Shown here one piece after another: positions 32,928 to 41,714 of a stretch of 64,000 bases of DNA. The position numbers and the translations under genes were made by a program. Under the pieces are notes generated by a model. That model worked only from the letters and a program-made list of their open reading frames with translations, did not search any database and was not told where the DNA came from. This stretch comes from Accumulibacter appositus (GTDB lineage: Bacteria; Pseudomonadota; Gammaproteobacteria; Burkholderiales; Rhodocyclaceae). Within the stretch, counting starts at the first letter, position 1, and every line of letters starts with the position of its first letter. Location: the NCBI RefSeq assembly GCF_035440685.1, contig NZ_DAORMW010000026.1; one strand, 5' to 3'.

Positions 32928-33338
32928 TCATGGCGAGGCTTCTGGTGCGACCAGTTTCACCTCGGGAAAATAGGATTTGTAGCGTCGCGTATCTCGGGTC
33001 AATAGCGGAAATCGCGATACAGCGGCATGCGCACCGATGAAGAAGTCGGCGAGCACGTTGTTTTTGGTTCCGCCCTGTCGGCGGTAACGCACAAACGCCT
33101 TACCGGCCAAAAACAGGGCTGGGCGCGGCAACTCGATCATTGTCAGATCAAGCTCGTCGATGGTTTCGTCGAGTGCCTCAACGGTCGAGAAGGTCAGCGA
33201 CAGTTCGGAATAGATGATCGGGTTGATCGCCAGTCGGTGGACTTTCGATTGCGCGCGCAGTTGGCCAATTGACCAGTCCGCCCATTCCGGATCGTTCTCC
33301 AGAACATCGACCAGCACGTTGGTGTCGACCAGCAGCAT
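32928..33338 (-). CDS. vapC: VapC-like PIN-domain toxin
   Basis: The 136-residue protein is a PIN-domain ribonuclease. VDTNVLVDVLE near residue 4 has the first metal aspartate, YSELSLTF near 43 has the glutamate, and NVLADFFIGAHA near 94 and LLTRDTRRYKSYFP near 113 have the later aspartates. VapC toxins cut tRNA or rRNA. Its start overlaps the stop of the AbrB-type antitoxin, so the pair is coupled and looks intact. Confidence 0.92.
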   Translation of the reverse strand: MLLVDTNVLVDVLENDPEWADWSIGQLRAQSKVHRLAINPIIYSELSLTFSTVEALDETIDELDLTMIELPRPALFLAGKAFVRYRRQGGTKNNVLADFFIGAHAAVSRFPLLTRDTRRYKSYFPEVKLVAPEASP

Positions 33339-33583
33339 CAGCCCTCACTCTCACTGCGCAGTAGCGCCATCAGCTCGTCAGTCCGCCATTTGACATCGGC
33401 TTTACCACGGGCAGATTCGAAGCGGTCGGGTTTGCGACTCGGTCTTGCGCCTACCTTGTGAATAACGACATCCCCTTCGCGATTGACCGAAAAATCCACG
33501 GAGCAACCGGGTGCCAGGTTCAAGGCATCACGAATCTGCTTGGGGATGGTGACCTGACCCTTGCTGGTAAGTGTCGTCGCCAT
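33338..33583 (-). CDS. vapB: VapB-like AbrB-domain antitoxin
   Basis: The 81-residue protein has the AbrB/MazE swapped-hairpin DNA-binding domain (TLTSKGQVTIPKQIRDALNLAPG, residues 4-26) and a C-terminal toxin-binding tail. Such antitoxins bind their own promoter and repress the pair. The stop overlaps the vapC start. Confidence 0.92.
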   Translation of the reverse strand: MATTLTSKGQVTIPKQIRDALNLAPGCSVDFSVNREGDVVIHKVGARPSRKPDRFESARGKADVKWRTDELMALLRSESEG

Positions 33584-33729
33584 CTTGCGCCTCCTTCTGT
33601 ATTACGTTAGCGATCATTGTAATACCCGGCGAGTGGCTGTGCTATCGAGGCCACGGACCGCGGGCGATTTTCGCGCGATGACGGGGTGCGTGTCGCTCGG
33701 CGAGAGTTCTCGGCCGTCCCGCCGTCGGC

Positions 33730-34938
33730 TCAGCGTCTGGACAGCGACTGCACGGGATCGAGCCGTGCCGCCCGGCTGGCGGGCAGTACGCCGAAGAGTA
33801 CGCCGGTGAGCAGCGCCGTGCCGAGCGCGGCGAGTACTGCCCAGTCGGGGGGGAAGGCCGGGTAGACGGGATAGAGCTGGCGGATGAGCGCCGCGCCCGC
33901 ATGCCCGAAAACGAAACCAAGCACCGCGCCGGCGACCGAGAGCATCGCCGCTTCGGTCAAAAATGCGTTGCGGATGGTTGCGCCGGTGGCGCCGAGGGCC
34001 TTGAGCAGGCCGATTTCGGCGCTGCGCTGGGCGACCGAGACGAGCATCACGTTCATCACCAGTATGCCGGCGACGGCCAGGCTGATCGCCGCGATGCCGG
34101 CGACGGCGAGGGTCATCGTGCCGAGCAGGCGGTCGAAGGTGGCGAGCACGGCGTCCTGGGTGATGATCGTCACGTCTTCTTCGCCGTCGTGGCGCTGCTT
34201 GATGATCTCGGTGACCTGCGTCTTGGCCGCTTCGATGGCTTCGCGGCTGCTCGCTTCGACGAGGATCCGGAACAGGGTGTTGCTGTTGAACATTGCCTGC
34301 GCCAGGGCCACCGGCACGATGACCAGCTCGTCGGTGTTCATGCCCAGGCCCTGGCCGCTGGCGGCGAGGACGCCGACGATGCGAAAGCGGCGGTCGCCGA
34401 CGCGTACCAGTTGCCCGAGCGCCGACTCGTGGCCGAACATTTCGTCGCGCACCTTGGCACCAATGACCGCTTCGGAAACGCCACGGCGCCAGTCCCCGCT
34501 GGGCAGAAAGCGCCCCTGCGCGAGCGCCAGGCGGCGCACGTCGATGAACTCCGCGGTGGTGCCGACGACCATCACTTCGCGCAGCTTGCCGGCAAAGCTG
34601 ATTTCGGAGGTGCCGACGGCCAGCGGCGCGGCACGGTGCACGGCCTTGGCGCGCAGCAGCGCCTGCGCGTCGTCGATGGTCAGGTCGCGTGGCGTGCTGG
34701 TGACGGCGTTGCCGGGGTTGAAGCCGCCGGTCTGCGAGCGACCCGGCAGGACGATGACCAGATTGCTGCCGATCGACGAGAATTCCTTGAGCACGTAGCG
34801 GCGGGCGCCGTCGCCGAGCGCGGTGAGGACGACGACGGCGGCGACGCCGATGGCCATCGCCAGCACCAGAAGGAAAGTGCGCAGGGGGTTGCCGGTCGCC
34901 GCGTCGCGGGCGAAGCGGATCAGGTCGGGCGTGCGCAC
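33730..34938 (-). CDS. MacB/FtsX-type ABC transporter permease (first)
   Basis: The 402-residue permease has an N-terminal membrane helix (LRTFLLVLAMAIGVAAVVVL), a periplasmic MacB_PCD domain and three C-terminal helices before ASRAARLDPVQSLSRR. Its start overlaps the end of the ATPase gene by 19 bases. It probably works with that ATPase and the HlyD-type adaptor to export a substrate through a TolC-type channel. The natural next gene, the second permease, is now at 19270-20475. Confidence 0.92.
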   Translation of the reverse strand: MRTPDLIRFARDAATGNPLRTFLLVLAMAIGVAAVVVLTALGDGARRYVLKEFSSIGSNLVIVLPGRSQTGGFNPGNAVTSTPRDLTIDDAQALLRAKAVHRAAPLAVGTSEISFAGKLREVMVVGTTAEFIDVRRLALAQGRFLPSGDWRRGVSEAVIGAKVRDEMFGHESALGQLVRVGDRRFRIVGVLAASGQGLGMNTDELVIVPVALAQAMFNSNTLFRILVEASSREAIEAAKTQVTEIIKQRHDGEEDVTIITQDAVLATFDRLLGTMTLAVAGIAAISLAVAGILVMNVMLVSVAQRSAEIGLLKALGATGATIRNAFLTEAAMLSVAGAVLGFVFGHAGAALIRQLYPVYPAFPPDWAVLAALGTALLTGVLFGVLPASRAARLDPVQSLSRR

Positions 34939-35642
34939 GTGCGGGTGGCTGCTTCTGGGCGGGCGCTGTCGTGTTGCAGCGCGCCGTCTTCCATCAGCAA
35001 CTGGCGTCTGGCGCGGGCGCCGAGGGCGCCGTCGTGGGTCACGACGATCAGGGTCACGCCCTGGCCGTTGAGTTCTTCGAGCAGGCGCATGACTTCTTCG
35101 CCGGTGGCGCGGTCGAGGTTGCCGGTGGGCTCGTCGGCGAGAATCACCGCCGGCTGCATGATCGTCGCCCGGGCGATGGCCACGCGCTGGCGCTGTCCGC
35201 CCGAGAGCTGGTCCGGACGATGGTCGGCGCGGTTTTCCAGGCCGTAGTCACGCAGCGTGTGCGCCACCCGCTCAGCGCGCTCTGCGGGCGCGATGCCGGC
35301 GAGGATCATCGGCAGGGCGACGTTCTCGGCGGCGGTCAGGCGTGGCACCAGGTGGAAGCTCTGGAAGACGAAACCGATGCGTTCGCTGCGTACCCGCGCC
35401 TGTTCTTCGGCCGAGAGGGTGGTGACGTCGCGGCCTTCGAGATGGTAGGTGCCGGCGTTGGGGCGGTCGAGCAGGCCGAGCAGGTTGAGCAGCGTCGATT
35501 TGCCCGAGCCGGACGGGCCCATCACCGCCACGTACTCGCCGGCGGCGATGCTCAGGTCAAGGCTGCGCAGCGCGTGCACCTCGCTGTCGCCGAGCTGAAA
35601 AACGCGCTCGATGCCGGCCAGTTCGATCAGCGCCGCGCTCAT
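34920..35642 (-). CDS. MacB/LolD-type ABC transporter ATPase
   Basis: The 240-residue ATPase drives the efflux permease. GPSGSGKST near residue 42 is Walker A, LSGGQRQRVAIARA near 145 is the signature, and ILADEPTGNLD near 166 is Walker B. Spacing and order match adaptor-ATPase-permease operons of the MacAB type, although E. coli MacB fuses ATPase and permease in one chain. Confidence 0.94.
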   Translation of the reverse strand: MSAALIELAGIERVFQLGDSEVHALRSLDLSIAAGEYVAVMGPSGSGKSTLLNLLGLLDRPNAGTYHLEGRDVTTLSAEEQARVRSERIGFVFQSFHLVPRLTAAENVALPMILAGIAPAERAERVAHTLRDYGLENRADHRPDQLSGGQRQRVAIARATIMQPAVILADEPTGNLDRATGEEVMRLLEELNGQGVTLIVVTHDGALGARARRQLLMEDGALQHDSARPEAATRTCARPT

Positions 35643-35647
35643 GGCCT

Positions 35648-35768
35648 AATGTGAAAGTCGCGCAAGCGACTCACGACGCTCCCTCCCCTCGCGGGAGAAG
35701 GGTTGGGAAGAAGGGGGAGGCGGTCATGACTTTCATGATCCGGGGTAGCTCGACAGGTCATGAGCGTT
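35648..35768. repeat. Composite palindromic repeat, copy A
   Basis: The 121-bp block starts AATGTGAAAGTCGCG, includes a CCCTCCCCTCGCGGGAG palindrome, and ends with GGTCATGAC...GGTCATGA inverted ends. A longer copy lies at 50442-50644. It fills the gap between the ATPase and the adaptor gene. Confidence 0.85.
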
Positions 35769-36930
35769 AGCGGCCGCTTGCCGTCGCCTGGCCATCGACC
35801 GCGTAATGTGCGCCGGCCTTGACGCCGGCGCGTTCGAGCGAGGTCACCACGCGGTCGCCCGGCGCCAGGCCTTCCAGCACTTCCGCGAATTCCCAGTTGG
35901 CCAGCCCGGTCGTCACCTGCCGCTCTTCGAGCCTGCCCTCGGCACCGGCGACCAGCACTCGTCCGCCTTCGAGCAGCGCCGAGGTTGGTACGCGGACGAC
36001 ATTCTCACGCGCGTCGAGGATCACTTCGATGTCCGCGCTGTAGCCGACGAGCAGTTTTCCGGGCGCCGCCGGGTCGTCGAAAGTGGCCTCGATATCGACC
36101 GTGCGCGCCTGCTTTTCGACCGCCGAGACGTACGGCGCGACGCGCTTGACCTTGCCCGGGAAGGACTGCCTCGGCAGCGCGTCGAGGCTGATACGCACCG
36201 GTTGTCCGGCAGCGATGCGCGGCGCATCGACTTCGTCCATCGGCGCCTTGACGTACAGGCACGAGTCGTCGATCAGGTCGATCGCCGGCGGCGTCGGCAC
36301 GCCCGGCGGCGACGGCGTCGAGTACTCGCCGACCTCGCCGACGATCTTGGCGACAGTGCCGGCGAAAGGCGCGTAGAGCACGGTCCGGCCCTCCTCGACG
36401 CGGGTCAGGCGGACTCGCGCTTCGGCTTGCACGACGTCGGCCCTGGCGGCGGCACAACCGGCGCTCCTGGCCTGCGCCTCGCTGCGCGCGCTGTCCTCCT
36501 TGGCGGGCGACACAAAGCCCTTGGCGCGCAGGCTCGCCTGTCGCTCGGCCTCGCGTTCGGCGTTGGCGGCGACGGTGCAGGCTTCGCTTACGCGCTGGCG
36601 AGCGGTGGCCACCTGCGTGGCGTACCACGCCCGCTGCGCCTGCTGGTCGTCGTTCCACAGCTTCATCAGCAGCTGGCCCTTCTCGACGCGGTCGCCCTCC
36701 CTGACCGCCAGCACCTCGATGCGGCCACCGGTGATCGTCGACAGCTTGGTGCGCTGGCAGGCTTCGATGGTCCCGGCGCGGGTGTTGGCGATCGTCGACT
36801 CGACACGGCCGCGGCCGATTTCCTTGAATACCACGGCCACCGGTTCCGGTCGCGTTGCCCACCACACCCCCCCGGCGATCAGCACGACGACAAGCACAGC
36901 AAGCAACAGACGGCGAATCAGCGGAGACAT
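35767..36930 (-). CDS. HlyD/MacA-type periplasmic adaptor
   Basis: The 387-residue protein has one N-terminal membrane anchor (LLLAVLVVVLIAGGVWWAT), a biotinyl-lipoyl-like hammerhead (GRIEVLAVREGDRVEKGQLLMKLW near residue 67), a coiled-coil hairpin (about 90-170) and beta-barrel parts. It should link the inner-membrane ABC transporter to an outer-membrane channel. An unusual Pro-rich insertion (STPSPPGVPTPPAIDL) occurs near residue 205. First gene of the efflux operon. Confidence 0.9.
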   Translation of the reverse strand: MSPLIRRLLLAVLVVVLIAGGVWWATRPEPVAVVFKEIGRGRVESTIANTRAGTIEACQRTKLSTITGGRIEVLAVREGDRVEKGQLLMKLWNDDQQAQRAWYATQVATARQRVSEACTVAANAEREAERQASLRAKGFVSPAKEDSARSEAQARSAGCAAARADVVQAEARVRLTRVEEGRTVLYAPFAGTVAKIVGEVGEYSTPSPPGVPTPPAIDLIDDSCLYVKAPMDEVDAPRIAAGQPVRISLDALPRQSFPGKVKRVAPYVSAVEKQARTVDIEATFDDPAAPGKLLVGYSADIEVILDARENVVRVPTSALLEGGRVLVAGAEGRLEERQVTTGLANWEFAEVLEGLAPGDRVVTSLERAGVKAGAHYAVDGQATASGR

Positions 36931-36980
36931 GGCGGAAGGGCTCAGGGATGGCGAGGTGCAACAAAAAGCGTTGGCGGCCT

Positions 36981-37024
36981 ACTCCCCTCCCCCCTCGCGG
37001 GGGAGGGGTTGGGGGAGAGGGGGA
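36981..37024. repeat. CCCTCCCC-type palindrome upstream of the efflux operon
   Basis: CTCCCCTCCCCCCTCGCGGGGGAGGGG forms a strong hairpin, followed by TTGGGGGAGAGGGGG. A second one in the same family lies 80 bases on. Confidence 0.75.
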
Positions 37025-37106
37025 ATCTGCTCGCCACCGCGGCGATCAAGGTACCCTGGATGGCTGCGGCTTGGTCCAGTGTTCGGTCGCGGGGATTTCT
37101 AGCGTT

Positions 37107-37146
37107 GCCCCCTCTCCCCAACCCCTCTCCCGCGAGGGGCGAGGGG
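37107..37146. repeat. CCCTCTCCC-type palindrome, second copy
   Basis: CCCCCTCTCCCCAACCCCTC followed by TCCCGCGAGGGGCGAGGGG is the same family as the repeat in hsdM and is in opposite orientation to the copy at 36981. Confidence 0.75.
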
Positions 37147-37531
37147 CTATCCGGGGCGTCACGGCGTCGGCATCGAAAAAGTGAGCCGCTTGGCAGGCGC
37201 GAGGCCAGATCAATGACGGCAATCCTTCGACGGGCAATTATCTTCAATGACACAGGGGATGAACAGGCGACTCGATGACAATGCCCGCCATGTTCCGACG
37301 AAAGCGCGTCAGTGGCAAGGACAGAAAGTGCGGCCGCCTCACTCTCGTCCCGCGCGATAAGGGCTCAATCGCGGCAAAATTCCGGCAGTCGCACCAATCG
37401 TCGCGCCGACAGCCACGCCAATGATGGTTGCCGGGGCGAGCGCAGGCGTTCCCGGGCAGCATGCTAGAATCGCCCCCCGCCTGCGCTTCCCCCCTCTTTC
37501 CGCTCCGGTCCGCCTCTTGTCCACTCGCCCG
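37147..37531. other. Intergenic region upstream of rep
   Basis: No gene is supported. It should hold the promoter of the rep helicase gene. Frames on both strands look like shadows. Confidence 0.4.
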
Positions 37532-39514
37532 ATGTCCTCGCTCAATCCCCCGCAACGTGAAGCGATCCGCTACCTCGACGGGCCGCTGCTGGTGTTGGCC
37601 GGTGCCGGTTCGGGCAAGACGCGGGTGATCACCGAGAAGATCGCCTACCTGATCGAGTCCTGCGGTTTCAGCCCGAGCAATATCGCCGCCATCACCTTCA
37701 CCAACAAGGCGGCGAAGGAGATGCAGGAGCGGGTGAACAAGCTGCTGGCCGACAAGCCGTCGAAAGGCCTGACCATTTCGACTTTTCACGCGCTCGGCGT
37801 GCGTATCCTGCGCGAGGAAGCGCGCACGCTGGGTTACAAGCCGAACTTCTCGATCCTCGATTCCACCGACTGCTTTGCCATCGTCTCCGAGCTGGCGGCC
37901 AGCGTCGACAAGGCGGTCATTCGCAAGCTGCAGTCGCTGATCTCGAACTGGAAGAGTGCGCTGGTCTCGCCGGATCAGGCCCGCAAGGAGGCGCAGAACG
38001 ACACCGAACTACTCGCCGCGAACGCCTTCGCCAGCTATTCGGCCACTCTGCAGGCCTACCAGGCGGTCGATTTCGACGACCTGATCGCGCTGCCGGTGGC
38101 GCTCTTCGAGAACCACCCGGAAGTGCGCGAGAAGTGGCAGAATCGCCTGCGCTATCTGCTCATCGACGAGTATCAGGACACCAACACCAGCCAGTACAGA
38201 CTCCTTAAGCTGCTCGCCGGCCCGCGTGCTGCATTCACCGCCGTCGGCGACGACGATCAGGCGATCTATGGCTGGCGCGGTGCCGACATCGAGAATCTGC
38301 GTGGGCTGCCGCGCGACTATCCGAAGCTCAAGCTGATCAAGCTCGAGCAGAATTATCGCTCGACGGTGCGCATCCTCAAGGCCGCCAACGCGCTGATCGC
38401 GCATAACGAAAAACTCTTCGACAAGAAGCTGTGGTCCGACCTCGGTCACGGCGACCCGATCACCGTCAGCATCTGCCAGGACAACGAAAAGGAAGCCGAA
38501 GCGGTGGTCATGAAGCTGCAGGCGCATCGTTTCGAACATCGCGGCGGCTTCCGGGATTACGCCATCCTCTATCGCGGCAATTTCCAGGCGCGGGCGCTCG
38601 AACAGTTCCTGCGCAACCAGCGCATCCCCTACCTGCTGTCGGGCGGCCAGTCGTTCTTCGACAAGAGCGAGATCAAGGATCTCGTCGCCTACCTGCGCCT
38701 GCTGGCCAACGAGGACGACGACCCGGCCTTCATCCGCGCGGTGAGCACGCCGCGGCGTGGCGTCGGCGCCAGCACCCTGCAGGCGCTCGGCGGCTATGCT
38801 GGCGAACGGCACCTGTCCCTGTTCGCCGCCGCTTTCGAACAGGGCTTTGCGCAGCGCGTGCAGCCACGCCAACTGGCACCGCTGCTCGAATTCTGCGAAT
38901 TCATCAATCGCCTGCAGGCGCGCGCCGGCAGCGACCCGGCTGCGCAGTTGCTCACCGAGCTGCTCAACGCCATCGCTTACGAGGACTGGCTCAACGAGCG
39001 CGACGAGAAGCGGGCGGCGCAAATCAAGTGGGGCAACGTGCAGGAATTCTGCGACTGGTTGGGCAACAAGGGCCAGGAAGAAGGCAAGACCCTGATCGAC
39101 CTCACCCAGACCATCGCCCTGATCAACCTGCTTGACAAGAACGAAGCGGACGTCGACGCCGTCCAGCTATTGACCCTGCACGCGGCCAAGGGCCTGGAGT
39201 TCAAGCACGTCTTTTTGATCGGCATCGAAGAAGGCATCCTGCCGCACCGCGAAGCGCAGGCCGATGGCCGCATCGAGGAGGAGCGCCGCCTGATGTACGT
39301 CGGCATCACCCGTGCGCAGCGTTCGCTGCACCTGAGCTACTGCGAGCGCCGCAAGCAGGGCCGCGAAACCATTCCCTGCGAGGCGTCTCGTTTCGTCGCC
39401 GAAATGGGCGACGACCTGCGCGTTTCCGGTGGCAAGAGCGCCGCGCCGCCGGACAAGGCCGCCAACTCGGACCGCCTGGCGGCGATGAAGGCGATGCTCG
39501 GCAAGGGCAGGTAG
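37532..39514 (+). CDS. rep: ATP-dependent DNA helicase Rep
   Basis: The 660-residue SF1A helicase unwinds DNA 3'-5' and helps replication forks pass obstacles. LAGAGSGKTRVITEKI near residue 20 is Walker A. LLIDEYQDTNTSQYRLLKLL near 208 is motif II and GDDDQAIYGWRGAD near 240 is motif III. QNYRST and LLTLHAAKGLEFKHVFLIG near 545 are later motifs, and VGITRAQRSLHLSY is motif VI. ATG 37532 gives the usual length and a start MSSLNPPQREAI. Confidence 0.95.
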   Translation: MSSLNPPQREAIRYLDGPLLVLAGAGSGKTRVITEKIAYLIESCGFSPSNIAAITFTNKAAKEMQERVNKLLADKPSKGLTISTFHALGVRILREEARTLGYKPNFSILDSTDCFAIVSELAASVDKAVIRKLQSLISNWKSALVSPDQARKEAQNDTELLAANAFASYSATLQAYQAVDFDDLIALPVALFENHPEVREKWQNRLRYLLIDEYQDTNTSQYRLLKLLAGPRAAFTAVGDDDQAIYGWRGADIENLRGLPRDYPKLKLIKLEQNYRSTVRILKAANALIAHNEKLFDKKLWSDLGHGDPITVSICQDNEKEAEAVVMKLQAHRFEHRGGFRDYAILYRGNFQARALEQFLRNQRIPYLLSGGQSFFDKSEIKDLVAYLRLLANEDDDPAFIRAVSTPRRGVGASTLQALGGYAGERHLSLFAAAFEQGFAQRVQPRQLAPLLEFCEFINRLQARAGSDPAAQLLTELLNAIAYEDWLNERDEKRAAQIKWGNVQEFCDWLGNKGQEEGKTLIDLTQTIALINLLDKNEADVDAVQLLTLHAAKGLEFKHVFLIGIEEGILPHREAQADGRIEEERRLMYVGITRAQRSLHLSYCERRKQGRETIPCEASRFVAEMGDDLRVSGGKSAAPPDKAANSDRLAAMKAMLGKGR

Positions 39515-39675
39515 ATTCTGCAAGACCCCGCGCCTTGCGAGGTGGTTACAGCCTGTCACACGAGGTTACGCACGACCTGACATCGCGATTGCATGGGCTG
39601 ACGTTAATGCTGGCAAGGCCGAAACAACAGCAAAGTGGCCGAGCGAACAATACCAATCAATCTCAGGAGATCCAC

Positions 39676-40296
39676 ATGTTGAAGAACCTCATCGCCGTTG
39701 CCGTCGCCGCCGCTTTCAGCACCGCCGCTTTCGCAGAAACGCCTGCTGCCGCTGGCGCGACGAAAGCCATCGAGGCGGCCAAGCCAGCCGCAGCAGCGGC
39801 CGTAGCACCAGCTGTCGCAACGCCGGCCGTAGCCACCTCTGCGGCGACGCCCGCGGTGACCCCGGCCGTTGCTGCCACCGCCGCGACCGCCAAGCCCGAA
39901 GCGATGGCCCACGAGATGGGCAAGGAAGCCGGCAAGGAAATGGGCAAAGAAGCCGGCAAAGACATGGCCAAAGACAAGATGCATGACGCGATGCCGAAGG
40001 CAGCCCCTGCCAAGGCTGCTCCCAAGGCCGCCGCCAAGCCTGCCGCAGTCGAGGTGCCGACCGCCGCAGCTGTCACCGCTCCCGCTGCCACTCCTGCCGC
40101 TGGCGGCGGCGTCGCCAAGCCCGAGATGAAGGCTGAAAGCAAGACCTCGGCCGCCATGCCGAAAGCCAGCACGCCGACCGCAGCAGCCAAGGACATGGCT
40201 GCCGACAAAGTGGAAGCCGCCGCGGGCAGCGCTGTTCCCGCGACCGTCCCCGCGGCTGCTCCGGCGGTCGCCGCTCCGGCAGCGCCCAAGTACTAA
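39676..40296 (+). CDS. Ala/Pro/Lys-rich exported low-complexity protein
   Basis: The 206-residue protein has a signal peptide (MLKNLIAVAVAAAFSTAAFA, cleavage before ET). The rest is almost wholly Ala, Pro, Lys and Val. A middle stretch has repeats of GKEAGKEMGKEAG (about residues 80-97). No enzyme domain is seen. It could be a histone-H1-like or envelope-associated structural protein; the signal peptide favours the periplasm. AGGAG lies 7 bases before the ATG. A strong terminator follows. Confidence 0.75.
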   Translation: MLKNLIAVAVAAAFSTAAFAETPAAAGATKAIEAAKPAAAAAVAPAVATPAVATSAATPAVTPAVAATAATAKPEAMAHEMGKEAGKEMGKEAGKDMAKDKMHDAMPKAAPAKAAPKAAAKPAAVEVPTAAAVTAPAATPAAGGGVAKPEMKAESKTSAAMPKASTPTAAAKDMAADKVEAAAGSAVPATVPAAAPAVAAPAAPKY

Positions 40297-40342
40297 GCTT
40301 CTGACGCATCCCGATCCTGCGGAGCAGCTTTCCGCAGGGCGC

Positions 40343-40372
40343 AAAAAAGGAGACCGCGAGGTCTCCTTTTTA
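40343..40372. terminator. Bidirectional terminator
   Basis: AAAAAAGGAGACC and GGTCTCCTTTTT form a 7-bp GC stem flanked by A and T runs, serving the exported protein gene and the convergent cytochrome gene. Confidence 0.88.
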
Positions 40373-40394
40373 ATGGGCTACTGAACCAGATGTC

Positions 40395-40850
40395 TTACTG
40401 GGCGAGGCCGACCAGATGCTCGACCGCGGCCTTGATCTCCTCATCGGTCAGGTCGGCGCCGCCGCCTTTTGGCGGCATCGCGCCCTTGCCGTTGGTGACA
40501 CTGAGGATCAGTGCATCGGTACCGGTGGCAATCCGCGGCGCCCAGGCTTCCTTGTCGCCGGCTTTCGGTGCGCCTGCGACGCCGCTGGCGTGGCAGGCCA
40601 TGCAGACTGCGTTATATACCGTCGCGCCGTCACGCGGCTGGCCGTCGGCCGCGGCTGCCGGCGCTTTCGCCAACTCCAGTTTGGCCACCGGCAGAATGCG
40701 GACATAGACCTCATCGCTGTAAGCATCGCTGCTGGTTTCGCTACTGCCCTTGCCGATCATCGACAGCGGCCAGATGACAACCATCAGAAGAACGGCAACG
40801 ACGATGGTGATCACCAGGATCGTTCGTGAAGAGAATTGTGTTTGCGCCAT
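40395..40850 (-). CDS. Membrane-anchored cytochrome c5-type protein
   Basis: The 151-residue protein has an N-terminal membrane anchor (ILVITIVVAVLLMVVIWPL). It has one haem site, CMACH at residues 83-87, and a likely axial methionine in GAMPPKGG near residue 125. The final DEEIKAAVEHLVGL helix is typical of cytochrome c5. It should carry electrons on the periplasmic side. Confidence 0.92.
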   Translation of the reverse strand: MAQTQFSSRTILVITIVVAVLLMVVIWPLSMIGKGSSETSSDAYSDEVYVRILPVAKLELAKAPAAAADGQPRDGATVYNAVCMACHASGVAGAPKAGDKEAWAPRIATGTDALILSVTNGKGAMPPKGGGADLTDEEIKAAVEHLVGLAQ

Positions 40851-40965
40851 GCCTGATCCTTGGTTGTCTGCGGGTTAGATGACGAATTGTAACGCCGTTT
40901 GCCGCCGCTCAGAAGTACCGAGCTGGACTGGCCAGAGCAAACCGGTTAAGCTTGCCGTCCTGCAC

Positions 40966-41042
40966 GCGCCCGTAGCTCAGTTGGATAGAGTACTGCCCTC
41001 CGAAGGCAGGGGTCGGACGTTCGAATCGTCTCGGGCGTGCCA
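40966..41042 (+). tRNA. tRNA-Arg (anticodon CCG)
   Basis: The sequence folds into a full cloverleaf: acceptor GCGCCCG/CGGGCGT with discriminator G and encoded CCA, D arm with AGCTCAGTTGGATAGAGT, anticodon stem CTGCC/GGCAG around loop CTCCGAA, and T arm with GTTCGAATC. A terminator follows. Accessory remnants begin immediately downstream, which fits use as an integration site. Confidence 0.95.
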
Positions 41043-41057
41043 AGACCACAAACAGGT

Positions 41058-41082
41058 GGGCACCCCAGGCGGTGCCCATTTT
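41058..41082 (+). terminator. Terminator of tRNA-Arg
   Basis: GGGCACC (41058-41064) and GGTGCCC (41071-41077) form a 7-bp stem with a 6-base loop, followed by ATTTT. Confidence 0.75.
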
Positions 41083-41099
41083 GACGTCTGGGCCCGGCA

Positions 41100-41204
41100 T
41101 CGGCGCACTCTTGCGTTGCTGGCAATCATGTGGCGAACCAGGGCAAGCTGCTTCGGATGGGCTGCGACCAAAGCCCGCACCAGCATGTTGGTGTCCAGCG
41201 CCAT
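41100..41204 (-). pseudogene. Truncated VapC-like PIN toxin
   Basis: The frame starting at ATG 41204 reads MALDTNMLVRALVAAHPKQ and RHMIASNA, the first 30 or so residues of a PIN toxin, then changes into unrelated sequence running into tRNA-Arg. The catalytic residues of the rest are lost, so it should be inactive. The stop of the antitoxin gene overlaps its start. Confidence 0.75.
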
Positions 41205-41479
41205 CAACGGCTCTGACCCTCCCAGGATTCCCAATCCGCACCGTAGTCAACCGGCTTGCAGAGTTCTGCAGTGGGCAGCGGCGGCCTTTCGTGTTTGAGC
41301 AGACCGATCAGGTCCGAAAACCTGCGCCCGGTCTTCTTCGGTACCGCCCTGAGGGTGACGCCGGACGCGCTGGAAACCAGAGTGATCTGCGTTCCCGGAT
41401 GCCAATGCAGTTCGTCCCGAATCTCTTTTGGGATTAGGACCTGCCCCTTGCTGGAAAGCGTGATCGTTGCAGTGCACAT
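41204..41479 (-). CDS. AbrB-type antitoxin (orphan VapB)
   Basis: The 91-residue protein has the AbrB/MazE domain ITLSSKGQVLIPKEIRDELHWHPG near residues 5-28, and a C-terminal tail that would bind the toxin. Its toxin partner is truncated (41100-41204). It is a different lineage from the intact vapB at 33.4 kb by eye. Confidence 0.85.
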   Translation of the reverse strand: MCTATITLSSKGQVLIPKEIRDELHWHPGTQITLVSSASGVTLRAVPKKTGRRFSDLIGLLKHERPPLPTAELCKPVDYGADWESWEGQSR

Positions 41480-41714
41480 GGGAGGCTCCGATGGTAAGGC
41501 GGGAAGTGAGAGAAATTGTCGGTGCGTCGTGGCCCTGTGGCAAGCGGCCTACTTTCGGTTGGCACCGGGGGAAGGCCTGCAAACTACCGTACTCGGTCAT
41601 CACGGCAGCGCGACTGGTTCCCGCCTTCTCCAACAGCCAGTCAAATTCCCAACCCACGTCGTTGCACTGCCGGATTTGCTCCAGCTTCTTCAACCGATGC
41701 TCCAGGGGGCTCAC
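41247..41714 (-). pseudogene. Remnant ORF overlapping vapB
   Basis: The frame starts at ATG 41714, overlapping the stop of the upstream small gene, with MSPLEHRLKKLEQIR and FDWLLEKAG, a natural-looking start. Past about residue 60 it is antisense-like noise that overlaps the antitoxin gene in another frame. I read it as the 5' part of a gene in the mobile-element cluster cut by the arrival of the vapB segment. Confidence 0.35.
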
